64,000 nt of DNA from JACMLD01 sp044223995 (GTDB taxonomy: Bacteria > Bacteroidota > Bacteroidia > Chitinophagales > Chitinophagaceae), in the NCBI GenBank assembly GCA_044223995.1, contig JBGALE010000007.1, positions 62,001 through 126,000 on the forward strand, written 5' to 3'. Each line of letters opens with the position of its first letter. Position 1 is the stretch's first letter. The notes beneath the pieces are model-generated. The model saw only the letters and a program-made list of their open reading frames with translations. It was not told the DNA's origin and did no database searches. Positions 16,940-25,643 of this stretch are shown here, one piece after another. The position numbers and the translations under genes were made by a program.

Positions 16940-17082
16940 TTTCGGCTTGTTTTCCACCTTGATTTCGACTTGATTTCTTCATGGTTCTTAGCAGTAAATG
17001 CAATGTGGCTGTGAGTTTCAATAGGAATTAGCTAAAAAACACACGAAATTAATAGTTTGTGATATTTCGGCTTGATTTCGGC
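16940..17082. repeat. Degenerate TTTCGGCTTG direct repeats
   Basis: TTTCGGCTTG occurs at 16940-16949 and 17065-17074, the second running directly into another half (GATTTCGGC). A variant GATTTCGACTTGATTTC lies at 16961-16977. They fill part of the 333-bp gap between the AlbA_2 gene and the first gene of the conjugation cluster. They could be binding sites for an element-encoded regulator or recombinase. Nothing else is seen in the gap. Confidence 0.45.
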
Positions 17083-17205
17083 AAAATAAACTCCCGTTTG
17101 ATAAACTAAAAAAAGGTTACATCTGATAATTTGTGGTCAACTCTTCCTACTGCAGTAAACCAGCTCACCAATCAAAGGCAATTATAGCACATATAAAAAG
17201 AGTTT

Positions 17206-18360
17206 ATGAATTATACCATAGAAAAATTTGACCAGATCATTACCTCTATTTCTTCCTGCAATAAGCTGAACAATACGATAAAGCGGGATGATATAGGCAG
17301 CATCATCCTGGAATGTAATGAGGAAAAAGAAAAGATCAGGCTGCACATTATGGAAGAAGTATTTAATGCCAGCGAAGAAAAGGTATTACAATTATTAATT
17401 GATAAATACCAGTCAGTCTTTATCCGCCTGATGGATCAGTTGCATGTGTACCGGAAAGGAATAAAAAAACAGGATGAATATTGGGAACTTTCCAAATACC
17501 TTTTTGATCACCTTAATGAACTGCTTTGCTTTTTGCAGGTGCATTATGCCAGGTATTTTAACATAAAACAAAAAATGCCTTGTATCAAAATAGAGCATAC
17601 ATGCAAAGAAATACTACCTAAAATTGAAACGATTGCAGCAGCATTAAAACGCACCGTCATTAATGATAAACTGATAAAATTAATACTTCAACCGCTGGAA
17701 AATTTTGTAAGCGGTGACATCGTTTCTTACGAACAAGCGCAATATATCAAAACAGCGACGAATGAATTTTTAGCCTTTGATGTTACAGCCGCACAAGAAG
17801 ATATTGCAGTAACACTAAAAAAAATACTGGTGAGCCTGGATTATAATCATCCTGATATCAGCCTGTATTATGTCAATGAATTGGACTTATTGGTTGCTGA
17901 AGAAGAATCAGTACATGGAAAATTAAGGATACTAAAATACCAATTAAAGGAAGCCAACCAGGTAACGGTCAAACCTGATCATATTTTATATCCTGAACTG
18001 CCGGGACTGAAGGAACAAATCGTCAACTGGCTAAATGAAGAAATTTATTTTCATGAAATGGAACAAACTATTATTTCATCAAGTCCGGTTGTAACTGGAA
18101 CGGAAACCAAGATACATACTGCTCTTTCAGTACCTCAACTGGCCCTGCTATTCCGCCTGCTTAAAGAAGAACAACTCATCACCAATACCAATCAGTCTGA
18201 ATTATTAAAAGTAGTAGCTAATAATTTTACTACGATGCACAAAGAAAATTTTTCTTATGGACATCTGCACGGTAAATATTACAAAATTGAAGCTAACACC
18301 AAACGTACCGTGTACGATATTTTGATGAAGTTATTGCACCTGAGCAGAAAGATCGGATAA
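17206..18360 (+). CDS. RteC-like element protein
   Basis: A 384-residue soluble, helix-rich protein that opens the conjugation block. The N-terminal two thirds are alpha-helical with no known motif. The C-terminal ~80 residues (LSVPQLALLFRLLKEEQLI, GKYYKIEANTKRTVYDILMKLL) have the same layout as the end of RteC, the CTnDOT protein that promotes excision: a short helical domain, then an F..YY segment and a basic final helix. The similarity is one of layout and should be tested by profile comparison. Position at the head of the element fits a regulator of excision or transfer. A promoter-like motif lies between it and the next gene. Confidence 0.5.
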   Translation: MNYTIEKFDQIITSISSCNKLNNTIKRDDIGSIILECNEEKEKIRLHIMEEVFNASEEKVLQLLIDKYQSVFIRLMDQLHVYRKGIKKQDEYWELSKYLFDHLNELLCFLQVHYARYFNIKQKMPCIKIEHTCKEILPKIETIAAALKRTVINDKLIKLILQPLENFVSGDIVSYEQAQYIKTATNEFLAFDVTAAQEDIAVTLKKILVSLDYNHPDISLYYVNELDLLVAEEESVHGKLRILKYQLKEANQVTVKPDHILYPELPGLKEQIVNWLNEEIYFHEMEQTIISSSPVVTGTETKIHTALSVPQLALLFRLLKEEQLITNTNQSELLKVVANNFTTMHKENFSYGHLHGKYYKIEANTKRTVYDILMKLLHLSRKIG

Positions 18361-18454
18361 GAAAAATATTTTTTTAAAATTTATCTCCTATATGTATCAG
18401 TTAGTTAAATGGGCTATATGGAGGGTTGGGAGTGAAAAGAGGAATTTGAGATAT

Positions 18455-18462
18455 TATTTTTG
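18455..18462 (+). promoter_or_regulatory. Candidate Bacteroidota -7 element for the tra operon
   Basis: TATTTTTG, followed by C, matches the Bacteroidota -7 consensus TAnnTTTG and lies 31 bp before the ATG at 18494. The best TTG-type -33 candidate (18426) is spaced too far away, so this is tentative. Confidence 0.35.
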
Positions 18463-18493
18463 CATTAAGAAATTAATCACTAAAATATTTTTT

Positions 18494-18910
18494 ATGTTGC
18501 AATCAATTTCCTGGCAAACTTATTTTACTGTAAGTGCAGTGTTACTGGCTATCTATTACGTTGCAATTTTATTGCTTTACTACAGACAGGATATGGCCAT
18601 GCTATTTCGCCAGCAAGTCTCATTCAAAAATCAAACCGGATCTTTTACAAAACAAGAACAAGCATCCGGCGATATCAACACACTGGGCGCAAACCTGGAG
18701 GATGAGATAATAGCCTACGCGGCATCAGCTGGTGCCGACTATAACAAAACAGAGCTGCAATATGGGCTGCAATTGCTTTTAAAAAAATATGCTGTATTAA
18801 AAGATTCCATATTACAACCAGAGATAACTAAAACAATTATTAGTGCTTGCGAAAATAATTGTTCTATCGTATTAAGTGATGAAGAGGCAGGCATGTTGTG
18901 GAATGGTTGA
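18494..18910 (+). CDS. Single-pass membrane protein of the conjugation block
   Basis: A protein of 138 residues from the ATG at 18494 (an upstream start at 18392 would add 34 residues crossing the promoter-like motif and is unlikely). One N-terminal membrane segment (TYFTVSAVLLAIYYVAILLLYY) is followed by a cytoplasmic or periplasmic tail with no known motif, ending in a short helical part (LQYGLQLLLKKYAVLKDSILQPEI). Proteins of this shape commonly sit just before the DUF4134 gene in Bacteroidetes transfer regions. It is 97 bp upstream of that gene here. Function unknown; probably a transfer accessory protein. Confidence 0.65.
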   Translation: MLQSISWQTYFTVSAVLLAIYYVAILLLYYRQDMAMLFRQQVSFKNQTGSFTKQEQASGDINTLGANLEDEIIAYAASAGADYNKTELQYGLQLLLKKYAVLKDSILQPEITKTIISACENNCSIVLSDEEAGMLWNG

Positions 18911-19007
18911 GGGTTTATGTTGCTCCATCCCTGTGAATAAAGATGGGTTAGTGAGTATGATATGGGGATGGAGCTTTCTACATTATTTATCATTAAAAAT
19001 TGTGAAA

Positions 19008-19343
19008 ATGAAAAAGACGAGAAGTGTATTCAAAGTGATTTGTAAAAAAGCAAAAGTATTTTTAACCGGACTGCTGTTGTTGATGTTAAACATAGTAGTA
19101 AAAGCCCAGGATGGTAATGCTGGTATTAATGAGGCCAACACTAAAGTGCGTGGATATTTTGCGGCAGGCACAAACCTGATGTATGCGGTGGGTGCAGTAG
19201 TGGGATTAATTGGTGCTGTTAAAGTATACCAGAAATGGAACAGTGGTGATCATGATACCGGTAAGGTTGCAGCGGCCTGGTTTGGCAGTTGTGTTTTCCT
19301 GGTAGTGGTTGCAACAGTAATCAAAAGCTTCTTCGGAATCTAA
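19008..19343 (+). CDS. traE: TraE-like DUF4134 protein
   Basis: A 111-residue protein from the ATG at 19008, which starts a proper signal/membrane segment (AKVFLTGLLLLMLNIVVKAQ). The DUF4134 hallmark follows: GYFAAGTNLMYAVGAVVGLIGAVKVYQKW, SGDHDTGKVAAAWFGSC, and a second membrane helix. The two-helix small inner-membrane protein corresponds to TraE of CTnDOT-type elements and to a VirB2/VirB3-like subunit of the T4SS. The spacing of 9 bp to the next gene supports an operon. An earlier start (18876) would overlap the previous gene and is rejected. Confidence 0.9.
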   Translation: MKKTRSVFKVICKKAKVFLTGLLLLMLNIVVKAQDGNAGINEANTKVRGYFAAGTNLMYAVGAVVGLIGAVKVYQKWNSGDHDTGKVAAAWFGSCVFLVVVATVIKSFFGI

Positions 19344-19352
19344 ACTTATATC

Positions 19353-19844
19353 ATGCAGGAAATTTTGCTTCAAAAATTACAGCACTACATCAGTCAGAAT
19401 AATCCTGACCTTTTGTTCGAGTTAGAACAAGAAAGGAAGTTGACTGCATATTTAACTGAAAAATTAAATACAGTAAAAGCATTGATAGCTCAGCGTGGAA
19501 AGGGCCAGCCTGATTTTATTATTGAAGAAACCTGCATGGATATTTTAACACATGACCTGAAACCATCCAGGTATAACTATATCCGGGAAATATTAGAGGA
19601 AGAATTTGAAAAGGAATTTCAGTTACTCTGCGACACTCCCCTCTTGCAAACTGAAATCATTAACATGATCGGTTATTGCAAGGAAGTATTTGATGAAATT
19701 AGTTTTACAGAAGCAAATGAAGACGATACCTTTTTGAGGTATAATATCATGGGTGCGATGAGTGAGTATTTGGAAAGTAACAGTGTAAAAGAAAACGTGG
19801 GTAATGAGTTACAACAGTCAGCAGCATTTACGCCAAAATATTAA
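19353..19844 (+). CDS. DUF1896-like element protein
   Basis: A 163-residue acidic helical protein. LQKLQHYISQNNPDLLFEL followed by a loop and LKPSRYNYIREILEEEFEKEF matches the layout of DUF1896, a family confined to Bacteroidota conjugative elements (HPDL..., then SKY...L..IL..EF). No enzyme motif is visible. Its last 41 bp overlap the start of the giant methylase-helicase gene, which implies tight co-expression. DUF1896 proteins typically adjoin this same methylase-helicase, so they may work together, but no function is proven. Confidence 0.65.
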   Translation: MQEILLQKLQHYISQNNPDLLFELEQERKLTAYLTEKLNTVKALIAQRGKGQPDFIIEETCMDILTHDLKPSRYNYIREILEEEFEKEFQLLCDTPLLQTEIINMIGYCKEVFDEISFTEANEDDTFLRYNIMGAMSEYLESNSVKENVGNELQQSAAFTPKY

Positions 19845-22800
19845 TGCACTAAAAATTGCATTAGCATGGAAATCCGGTGATATACTGTCACCTGAACAGG
19901 TGAAGGTATTAAAAGCCTATTCCGGTTTTGGCGGAATAAAAGCCATTCTGTTTCCAAATGCAACAAAGGAAGAATGGATCAAACTCAATGCATCCAAAGA
20001 AGACCTTAAACTCCATCCGCAAATCATAGCATTGCATGAGTTACTGCAAGAACGTTTGAACGAAGCAGAATATAAACTAGCAATAGGCACTTTAAAGAAT
20101 AGCATACTCACTGCTTTCTATACTCCCGAAATAATCCCCAGGACTTTATTTGAAATCTTAAAACAACGAGGTATCGAGCCAAAGAACCTATACGAGCCCA
20201 GTAGTGGTGCAGGTATTTTTGTCAGTGAAGCTGCCGAAGTTTTTCCCGCACTTGAAAATATTACAGCAGTAGAAAAGGATATTCTATCGGGACGGGTATT
20301 GACTGCCCTTGGCAGTTCGATACCAGTTCCAGTTGCTGTTCAGGTAAAAGCTTTTGAAGAAACCTCCAATAATGAGAATGGGAAATTTGATTGCATTGTA
20401 AGTAATATTCCATTTGGCAGCTTCGGGGTATTAGACAAATCCCTAAGGGAGCAGGAAGCAACAAATAAAATACACAATTATTTTTTTGCAAAAGGACTTG
20501 ATAAGATCAAAGAAGGTGGTTTACTGGCTTATGTTACCACAGATAGTTTTTTAAATACCCCTTCTAATCAATCCATAAGAGAGTACATTTTTACTCATGC
20601 TGACTTTGTGTCCCTGAACGTATTGCCGGATAATCTTATGAAAGACACCGGAAACACAGAAGCACCCAGTCATTTACTGGTCGTTCAAAAAAACAGCAAC
20701 AAAGATAATTTATCAGCAGAGGAAATTTTACTGACAAGAACAACAGAAAAAGAAAATGAGTTTGGGAAATATTCCCTGAATCAATACATCGACCAACACC
20801 CGGAAATTATTGCAGGAGATGAAATCAAAGCAGGACAAAATCAATATGGTAAGGCTGCACAAACCATTTGGCAACATGGAGACATCAATGGTATTGGCGA
20901 AAAAATAGAGACTGAAATAACAAGAGGTATTGTGCATCGGTTCAACCGGGAATTATTTAACACCTCTGCCCTACAATTGAATAATGATGCCCGCAAATTG
21001 CTTACCTATCTGCCCATGCCTGAAAACAAAGCAGATGGCAGCGTGCACCAACTAGGTTTATTTGATACGGGTCCCGCAGAAAATATAAACAGGGCGATTG
21101 CCTATATCCATGCTGCAGATGCAACAGTTATAGATAAAAGAACAGCAAGGCTTTTAGCCATCGTCAGAACTGAAGACAACCTCGATCATGAAAGCATTGT
21201 GCTGATTGCAGCAAAGGCACAGGATTTTAAAGGATTTGCCTACAAGCTATATTCCAATCTGGAAGAAATTCAATTTCCTGCCAACTGGATGAGCGCTGCA
21301 GGATTGCAACACCAACTTAGAGGACTACCCAAACATCTGCAACAATACAAACACAGTTTTTTCGCAGAAGGTGAAGGAAAATTTATGATTACCCTTGATA
21401 CGAAGTTGCCGCAATTGAGCAACGTGAATCCTTATTATAAAGAAGGAACATTGATTGTTCATGACCAAAGAGTAGGCTTTGTATCTTATTCTGCATCTGA
21501 CAATGATAGACCGGTATTTCTGCCGAGCCTAAATGACAGGAAAGACATTGGTTTCTATCAACAGTATACTGCGCTAAGGGATAGCTATTTATTACTAGCA
21601 GATAAAGAAGCTACCGAAAATACAGAATACCCTGCACTGAGAAAAGATCTCAATGAATCCTATGATGCCATGGTAAAAGGTTTTGGTATGTTGAATGCTT
21701 CTACTAACCGCCAGCGGATTTTAAAGGATGAAGCTTTTGGTTTTCTTGTTCTGGCTTCACTGGAAAGAAAGGAAGGAAATCAATATTTAAAATCGGATAT
21801 TCTTACCCAATCACTGATTGAAAAGAAAATTGCTTTTCATACCGAAAATCCAACAGAAGCATTAGCTAAAAGCCTTAATGATAAAGGAACTGTTGACCTG
21901 GACTTTATTGCAGCGGCAATTGGAAGTACAAAAGAGGAGGCCATCGTCCAATTGGGCGATCATATTTTCATCAATCCCATTAATACAAAATGGGAAACCG
22001 CTGACCTGTTTCTCAGTGGAAATGTCGTAAACAAATTAAGGCTTACCCAGGACGCTCTCTTACAGCATCCCGATAATCTTCAATTGCAACGCAGTCTATC
22101 AGCCCTGGAAAAAATTCAGCCGGAAAGAATACCTTTTGAATTACTTGATTTCAATTTAGGGGAAAGGTGGATACCGGCAGAGTATTATAATCAATTTGCA
22201 ACAGCGCTTTTTGAAACTAATACCACCGTTAATTATTTTTCTTCGCTGGATACTTTTAAAGTAAAAGCAGACAGTGGCAATGCAAAGACCAACCAGGAAT
22301 ATGCAGTAACCACCAAGAGCGGAAGTACTACCTACGGACCTGTTATTTTGGAACATGCACTTGAAAACACTACACCATTTTATACTTATGAAGTGGATAT
22401 GGGTGGGAAAAAAATACGGGTAGCAGATAATGAAGCCATTCAGCTGGCACATGGGAAAATAGAATCCATCAGGAACCATTTTACAGAATGGCTGAATCAA
22501 TTACCTTCTGATGATAAAAAAACAATCGAAGCACTTTATAACGACACTTTCAATTGTTATGTATTAAGGGAATACAATGGTAACCATTTACAATTCCCCG
22601 GACTGGATAAACAACGATTAGGCATTGAAGATTTATACAGTTCCCAAAAAAGCTCTGTCTGGCGGGTGGTTCAAAACCGTGGTGCCTTAATAGATCATGA
22701 AGTGGGCTTGGGCAAAACACTTACCATGATTGTTGCCGCTCATGAAATGAAAAGGCTCCAGATAGTTAACAAGCCCATGATACTAGCGCTAAAAGCCAAT

Positions 22801-25305
22801 GTAGACCAGATTAAAGAGACTTACCAAAAAGCCTACCCTAAAGCTAGAATATTGGCTCCGGGTGAAAATGACTTTACACCTGCCAAGAGAGTGCGGCTAT
22901 TCCATGAAATAAAAAACAATAATTGGGACTGTATTATTCTGACCCATGACCAGTTTGGAAAAATCCCTCAAAGCCCGGATATACAAAAACAAATTTTCGA
23001 AACGGAACTGGATAATGTAGAACGGGATCTGCACACTGTTAAGTCCCTGGGTGGGGAAGTTTCCCGAAGGATGTTAAAGGGCTTGGAAATACGTAAATCA
23101 AATCTGGCGATCAAATTGCTGAGCCTTGCAAAAGATATCGAATCTAAAAAAGATGAAGACATCAATTTCAAATCGTTGGGAGTGGATCATTTGTTTGTGG
23201 ATGAATCTCATAAATACAAGAACCTGACTTTTACCACCCGCCATGAAAGGGTGGCCGGCCTGGGAAATTTAGCAGGCAGTCAGAAGGCACTCAATATGCT
23301 GTTCGCTGTCCGGGAACTGCAAACAAAATTTGATGCAGATCTTTGTGTTACATTTTTATCGGGCACACCTATCTCCAACAGCCTTACAGAAATGTATTTA
23401 CTGTTTAAATATTTGCGGCCAAAAGAAATGAAGCGCCAGCAAATTGAAAACTTTGATGCATGGGCTGCAGTGTTTGCTAAAAAAACCGTGGACTTTGAAT
23501 TTTCTGTTACGAACGAAATTATTGCCAAGGAAAGGTTTCGTCATTTTATTAAAGTACCTGAACTCGCTTTATTCTATAATGAGATCACTGATTATAAAAC
23601 GGCGCAACACATCAATCTGGATAAACCAGAACTGGATGAACATTTAATCAATATTAAACCTACCCCCGATCAGCAGGCCTTTATTAAAAACCTGATGGCT
23701 TTTGCAAAAACAGGAGATGCGGAATTGATTGGCCGGTCAAAATTAACACCTGAAGAAGATAAGGGCAGAATGTTGATTGCCACCAACTATGCAAAAAAAA
23801 TGTCAGCGGATATGCGGCTTATTGATCCCTTTAAATATAAAGATCATCCCAACAGTAAAGTAAATGTTTGCGCAGCAAAGCTGGTGGAGTTATATCATCA
23901 GAGTACAGCACATAAAGGCACGCAAATCGTATTCAGTGATATTGGTACCCCCAAACCTGATGAGTTCAATATTTACGATGCGCTTAAAGAAAATTTAATT
24001 AACCAATATAATATACCTGCAAGCCAGATCAGTTTTATTCATGACTGGACAGACCGGCAGAAGCCTGAACTGTTCCGAAAAATGAATGCAGGAGAAATCA
24101 GGTTTTTATTTGGCAGTACAGAAAAAGCTGGTACCGGTTTGAATGTACAACAACGTATTGTTGGGATGCATCACCTGGATATTCCATGGAAGCCATCGGA
24201 ACTGGTACAAAGAAGCGGTCGTGGTGGCAGGCAGGGAAATTTCATTGCGAAAGAATTCTATGATAATAAGGTTAAAAATTATATCTACGCTGTTGAGCAA
24301 TCGCTGGATAATTATAAGTTCAACTTGTTGAAGAATAAGCAAACCTTTATTTCACAAATGAAAAACTGTTCGCTTAATGTGCGGACAATTGATGAAGGTT
24401 CCATTGATGAAAAGAGCGGCATGAATTTTTCAGAATATATCGCCATTCTTTCCGGCGACACTTCCCTACTGGAAAAATCTAAAATGGAAAAGAAAATTGC
24501 AGTATTGGAATCTTTGCGCAGTGCACATCATAAAGAATCAGTAAGAGCAGGTTTCCAATTAGAGCATTTACAAAAGGAAGCGGCTTCAACAAAGGACTTT
24601 CTTGATAAACTTATCCATGATGAAAATAGCTATAAGAAACAGCAGTCATTTGAACCTGATGGCAGCAAATCAAATCCGATTAAACTTCAGGGACATCAGT
24701 TAGCAGATGCTGAAGCTATAGGCATAAGGCTTATTCAACTCAATGCAGCTTGGAAACCGGAAACACCGATCAAAGATGATGAGATGATTGGCAGCCTATA
24801 TGGTTTTAATCTGATGATCCGAAGACAATCAGAAGCACTTGAAGATAATGGCAGATTGATGTATCGATATTACAACACATTTTATGCTGAGAGTCCAAAG
24901 ACCCAAGTTAAATACTCATGGAACCAGGGACATATCAACACCGATAACCCGAAGATTGCAGCCAGATATTTTTTAAATGCAATTGACCGTGTGGAAGGAC
25001 TGAAAGAAAAATATCAGAAGAACCTTGCTGAACTGGAACAGAATATACCTATGCTAAAAAATTTAATTGCCAAACCATTTGAAAAGGAAACAGAGCTGGC
25101 GGAATTAAAAAAATCTGTTTCAGCACTGGAAAGGGAAATTACCATAAAGATCCAGGAGAACCAAATGAAACAAGCCAATGGCAATAATACTGAGCACAAA
25201 GAAACACCGGTCATTAAAATGGAAGGTACTGAAAAGAAAAAAGGAAAAGGGCTATTGGTAAGGAAAGAGCCGGAGAAAAAAAAGAAACAAAGCTTAAAAG
25301 TATAA
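19804..25305 (+). CDS. Giant N6-adenine methylase / SNF2-type helicase (DarB-like)
   Basis: An 1833-residue protein. N-terminal methylase module: FYTPEIIP near 105, AdoMet motif EPSSGAG at 131-137, and catalytic-loop motif NIPFG at 201-205 (IPF in place of the usual PPF/Y). A helicase module begins near residue 960 with Walker A GLGKT in DHEVGLGKTLTM, has DESHKY near 1131 and motif VI RSGRGGRQGN near 1467. The end is coiled-coil and Lys-rich. This domain order matches the large methylase-helicases of Bacteroides conjugative transposons and is like phage P1 DarB, which protects incoming DNA from restriction. An anti-restriction role is inferred. It starts inside the preceding DUF1896-like gene and is followed 2 bp later by the DUF4133 gene. 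Confidence 0.85.
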   Translation: MSYNSQQHLRQNINALKIALAWKSGDILSPEQVKVLKAYSGFGGIKAILFPNATKEEWIKLNASKEDLKLHPQIIALHELLQERLNEAEYKLAIGTLKNSILTAFYTPEIIPRTLFEILKQRGIEPKNLYEPSSGAGIFVSEAAEVFPALENITAVEKDILSGRVLTALGSSIPVPVAVQVKAFEETSNNENGKFDCIVSNIPFGSFGVLDKSLREQEATNKIHNYFFAKGLDKIKEGGLLAYVTTDSFLNTPSNQSIREYIFTHADFVSLNVLPDNLMKDTGNTEAPSHLLVVQKNSNKDNLSAEEILLTRTTEKENEFGKYSLNQYIDQHPEIIAGDEIKAGQNQYGKAAQTIWQHGDINGIGEKIETEITRGIVHRFNRELFNTSALQLNNDARKLLTYLPMPENKADGSVHQLGLFDTGPAENINRAIAYIHAADATVIDKRTARLLAIVRTEDNLDHESIVLIAAKAQDFKGFAYKLYSNLEEIQFPANWMSAAGLQHQLRGLPKHLQQYKHSFFAEGEGKFMITLDTKLPQLSNVNPYYKEGTLIVHDQRVGFVSYSASDNDRPVFLPSLNDRKDIGFYQQYTALRDSYLLLADKEATENTEYPALRKDLNESYDAMVKGFGMLNASTNRQRILKDEAFGFLVLASLERKEGNQYLKSDILTQSLIEKKIAFHTENPTEALAKSLNDKGTVDLDFIAAAIGSTKEEAIVQLGDHIFINPINTKWETADLFLSGNVVNKLRLTQDALLQHPDNLQLQRSLSALEKIQPERIPFELLDFNLGERWIPAEYYNQFATALFETNTTVNYFSSLDTFKVKADSGNAKTNQEYAVTTKSGSTTYGPVILEHALENTTPFYTYEVDMGGKKIRVADNEAIQLAHGKIESIRNHFTEWLNQLPSDDKKTIEALYNDTFNCYVLREYNGNHLQFPGLDKQRLGIEDLYSSQKSSVWRVVQNRGALIDHEVGLGKTLTMIVAAHEMKRLQIVNKPMILALKANVDQIKETYQKAYPKARILAPGENDFTPAKRVRLFHEIKNNNWDCIILTHDQFGKIPQSPDIQKQIFETELDNVERDLHTVKSLGGEVSRRMLKGLEIRKSNLAIKLLSLAKDIESKKDEDINFKSLGVDHLFVDESHKYKNLTFTTRHERVAGLGNLAGSQKALNMLFAVRELQTKFDADLCVTFLSGTPISNSLTEMYLLFKYLRPKEMKRQQIENFDAWAAVFAKKTVDFEFSVTNEIIAKERFRHFIKVPELALFYNEITDYKTAQHINLDKPELDEHLINIKPTPDQQAFIKNLMAFAKTGDAELIGRSKLTPEEDKGRMLIATNYAKKMSADMRLIDPFKYKDHPNSKVNVCAAKLVELYHQSTAHKGTQIVFSDIGTPKPDEFNIYDALKENLINQYNIPASQISFIHDWTDRQKPELFRKMNAGEIRFLFGSTEKAGTGLNVQQRIVGMHHLDIPWKPSELVQRSGRGGRQGNFIAKEFYDNKVKNYIYAVEQSLDNYKFNLLKNKQTFISQMKNCSLNVRTIDEGSIDEKSGMNFSEYIAILSGDTSLLEKSKMEKKIAVLESLRSAHHKESVRAGFQLEHLQKEAASTKDFLDKLIHDENSYKKQQSFEPDGSKSNPIKLQGHQLADAEAIGIRLIQLNAAWKPETPIKDDEMIGSLYGFNLMIRRQSEALEDNGRLMYRYYNTFYAESPKTQVKYSWNQGHINTDNPKIAARYFLNAIDRVEGLKEKYQKNLAELEQNIPMLKNLIAKPFEKETELAELKKSVSALEREITIKIQENQMKQANGNNTEHKETPVIKMEGTEKKKGKGLLVRKEPEKKKKQSLKV

Positions 25306-25307
25306 CA

Positions 25308-25643
25308 ATGAGTAACAGTGTATATAATATCAATAAAGGTATCAACAAACCGGTTGAATTCCGGGGACTGAAAGCTCAGTATATCTGGTATCTGGGTGGA
25401 GGACTGGTTACGCTGCTGATCATTTTTGCCATCATGTACATCTGTGGGATAAATATCTTTTTCTGCCTGTTTGTAATCGTCTCCCTGGGTACAGCATTGT
25501 TCCTTTATGTGTACCGGCTTAGTCACCGCTATGGAGAATTTGGATTAATGAAAAAAATTGCCCGTAAAGCGGTGCCCAAAGTCATTAAGAGTTACTCCAT
25601 CCAATTATTAAAAAAATCATTGCACCATGAAAAATCTTTTTGA
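25308..25643 (+). CDS. traF: TraF-like DUF4133 protein
   Basis: A 111-residue inner-membrane protein with the DUF4133 pattern: NKGINKPVEFRGLKAQYIWYLGGGL, two close membrane helices (about 28-47 and 51-70), then YRLSHRYGEFGLMKKIARKAVPK. It is the VirB3-like component of Bacteroidetes T4SSs. It starts 2 bp after the methylase-helicase stop and overlaps the VirB4 gene by 17 bp, so all three are expressed together. Confidence 0.93.
   Translation: MSNSVYNINKGINKPVEFRGLKAQYIWYLGGGLVTLLIIFAIMYICGINIFFCLFVIVSLGTALFLYVYRLSHRYGEFGLMKKIARKAVPKVIKSYSIQLLKKSLHHEKSF

Noticed and set aside
12541..17205. Left attachment site of the integrated element
   Set aside because: I looked for a copy of the tRNA-His 3' end and its terminator hairpin on the left and did not find one; serine recombinases can use cores too short to see, so no left end is claimed.
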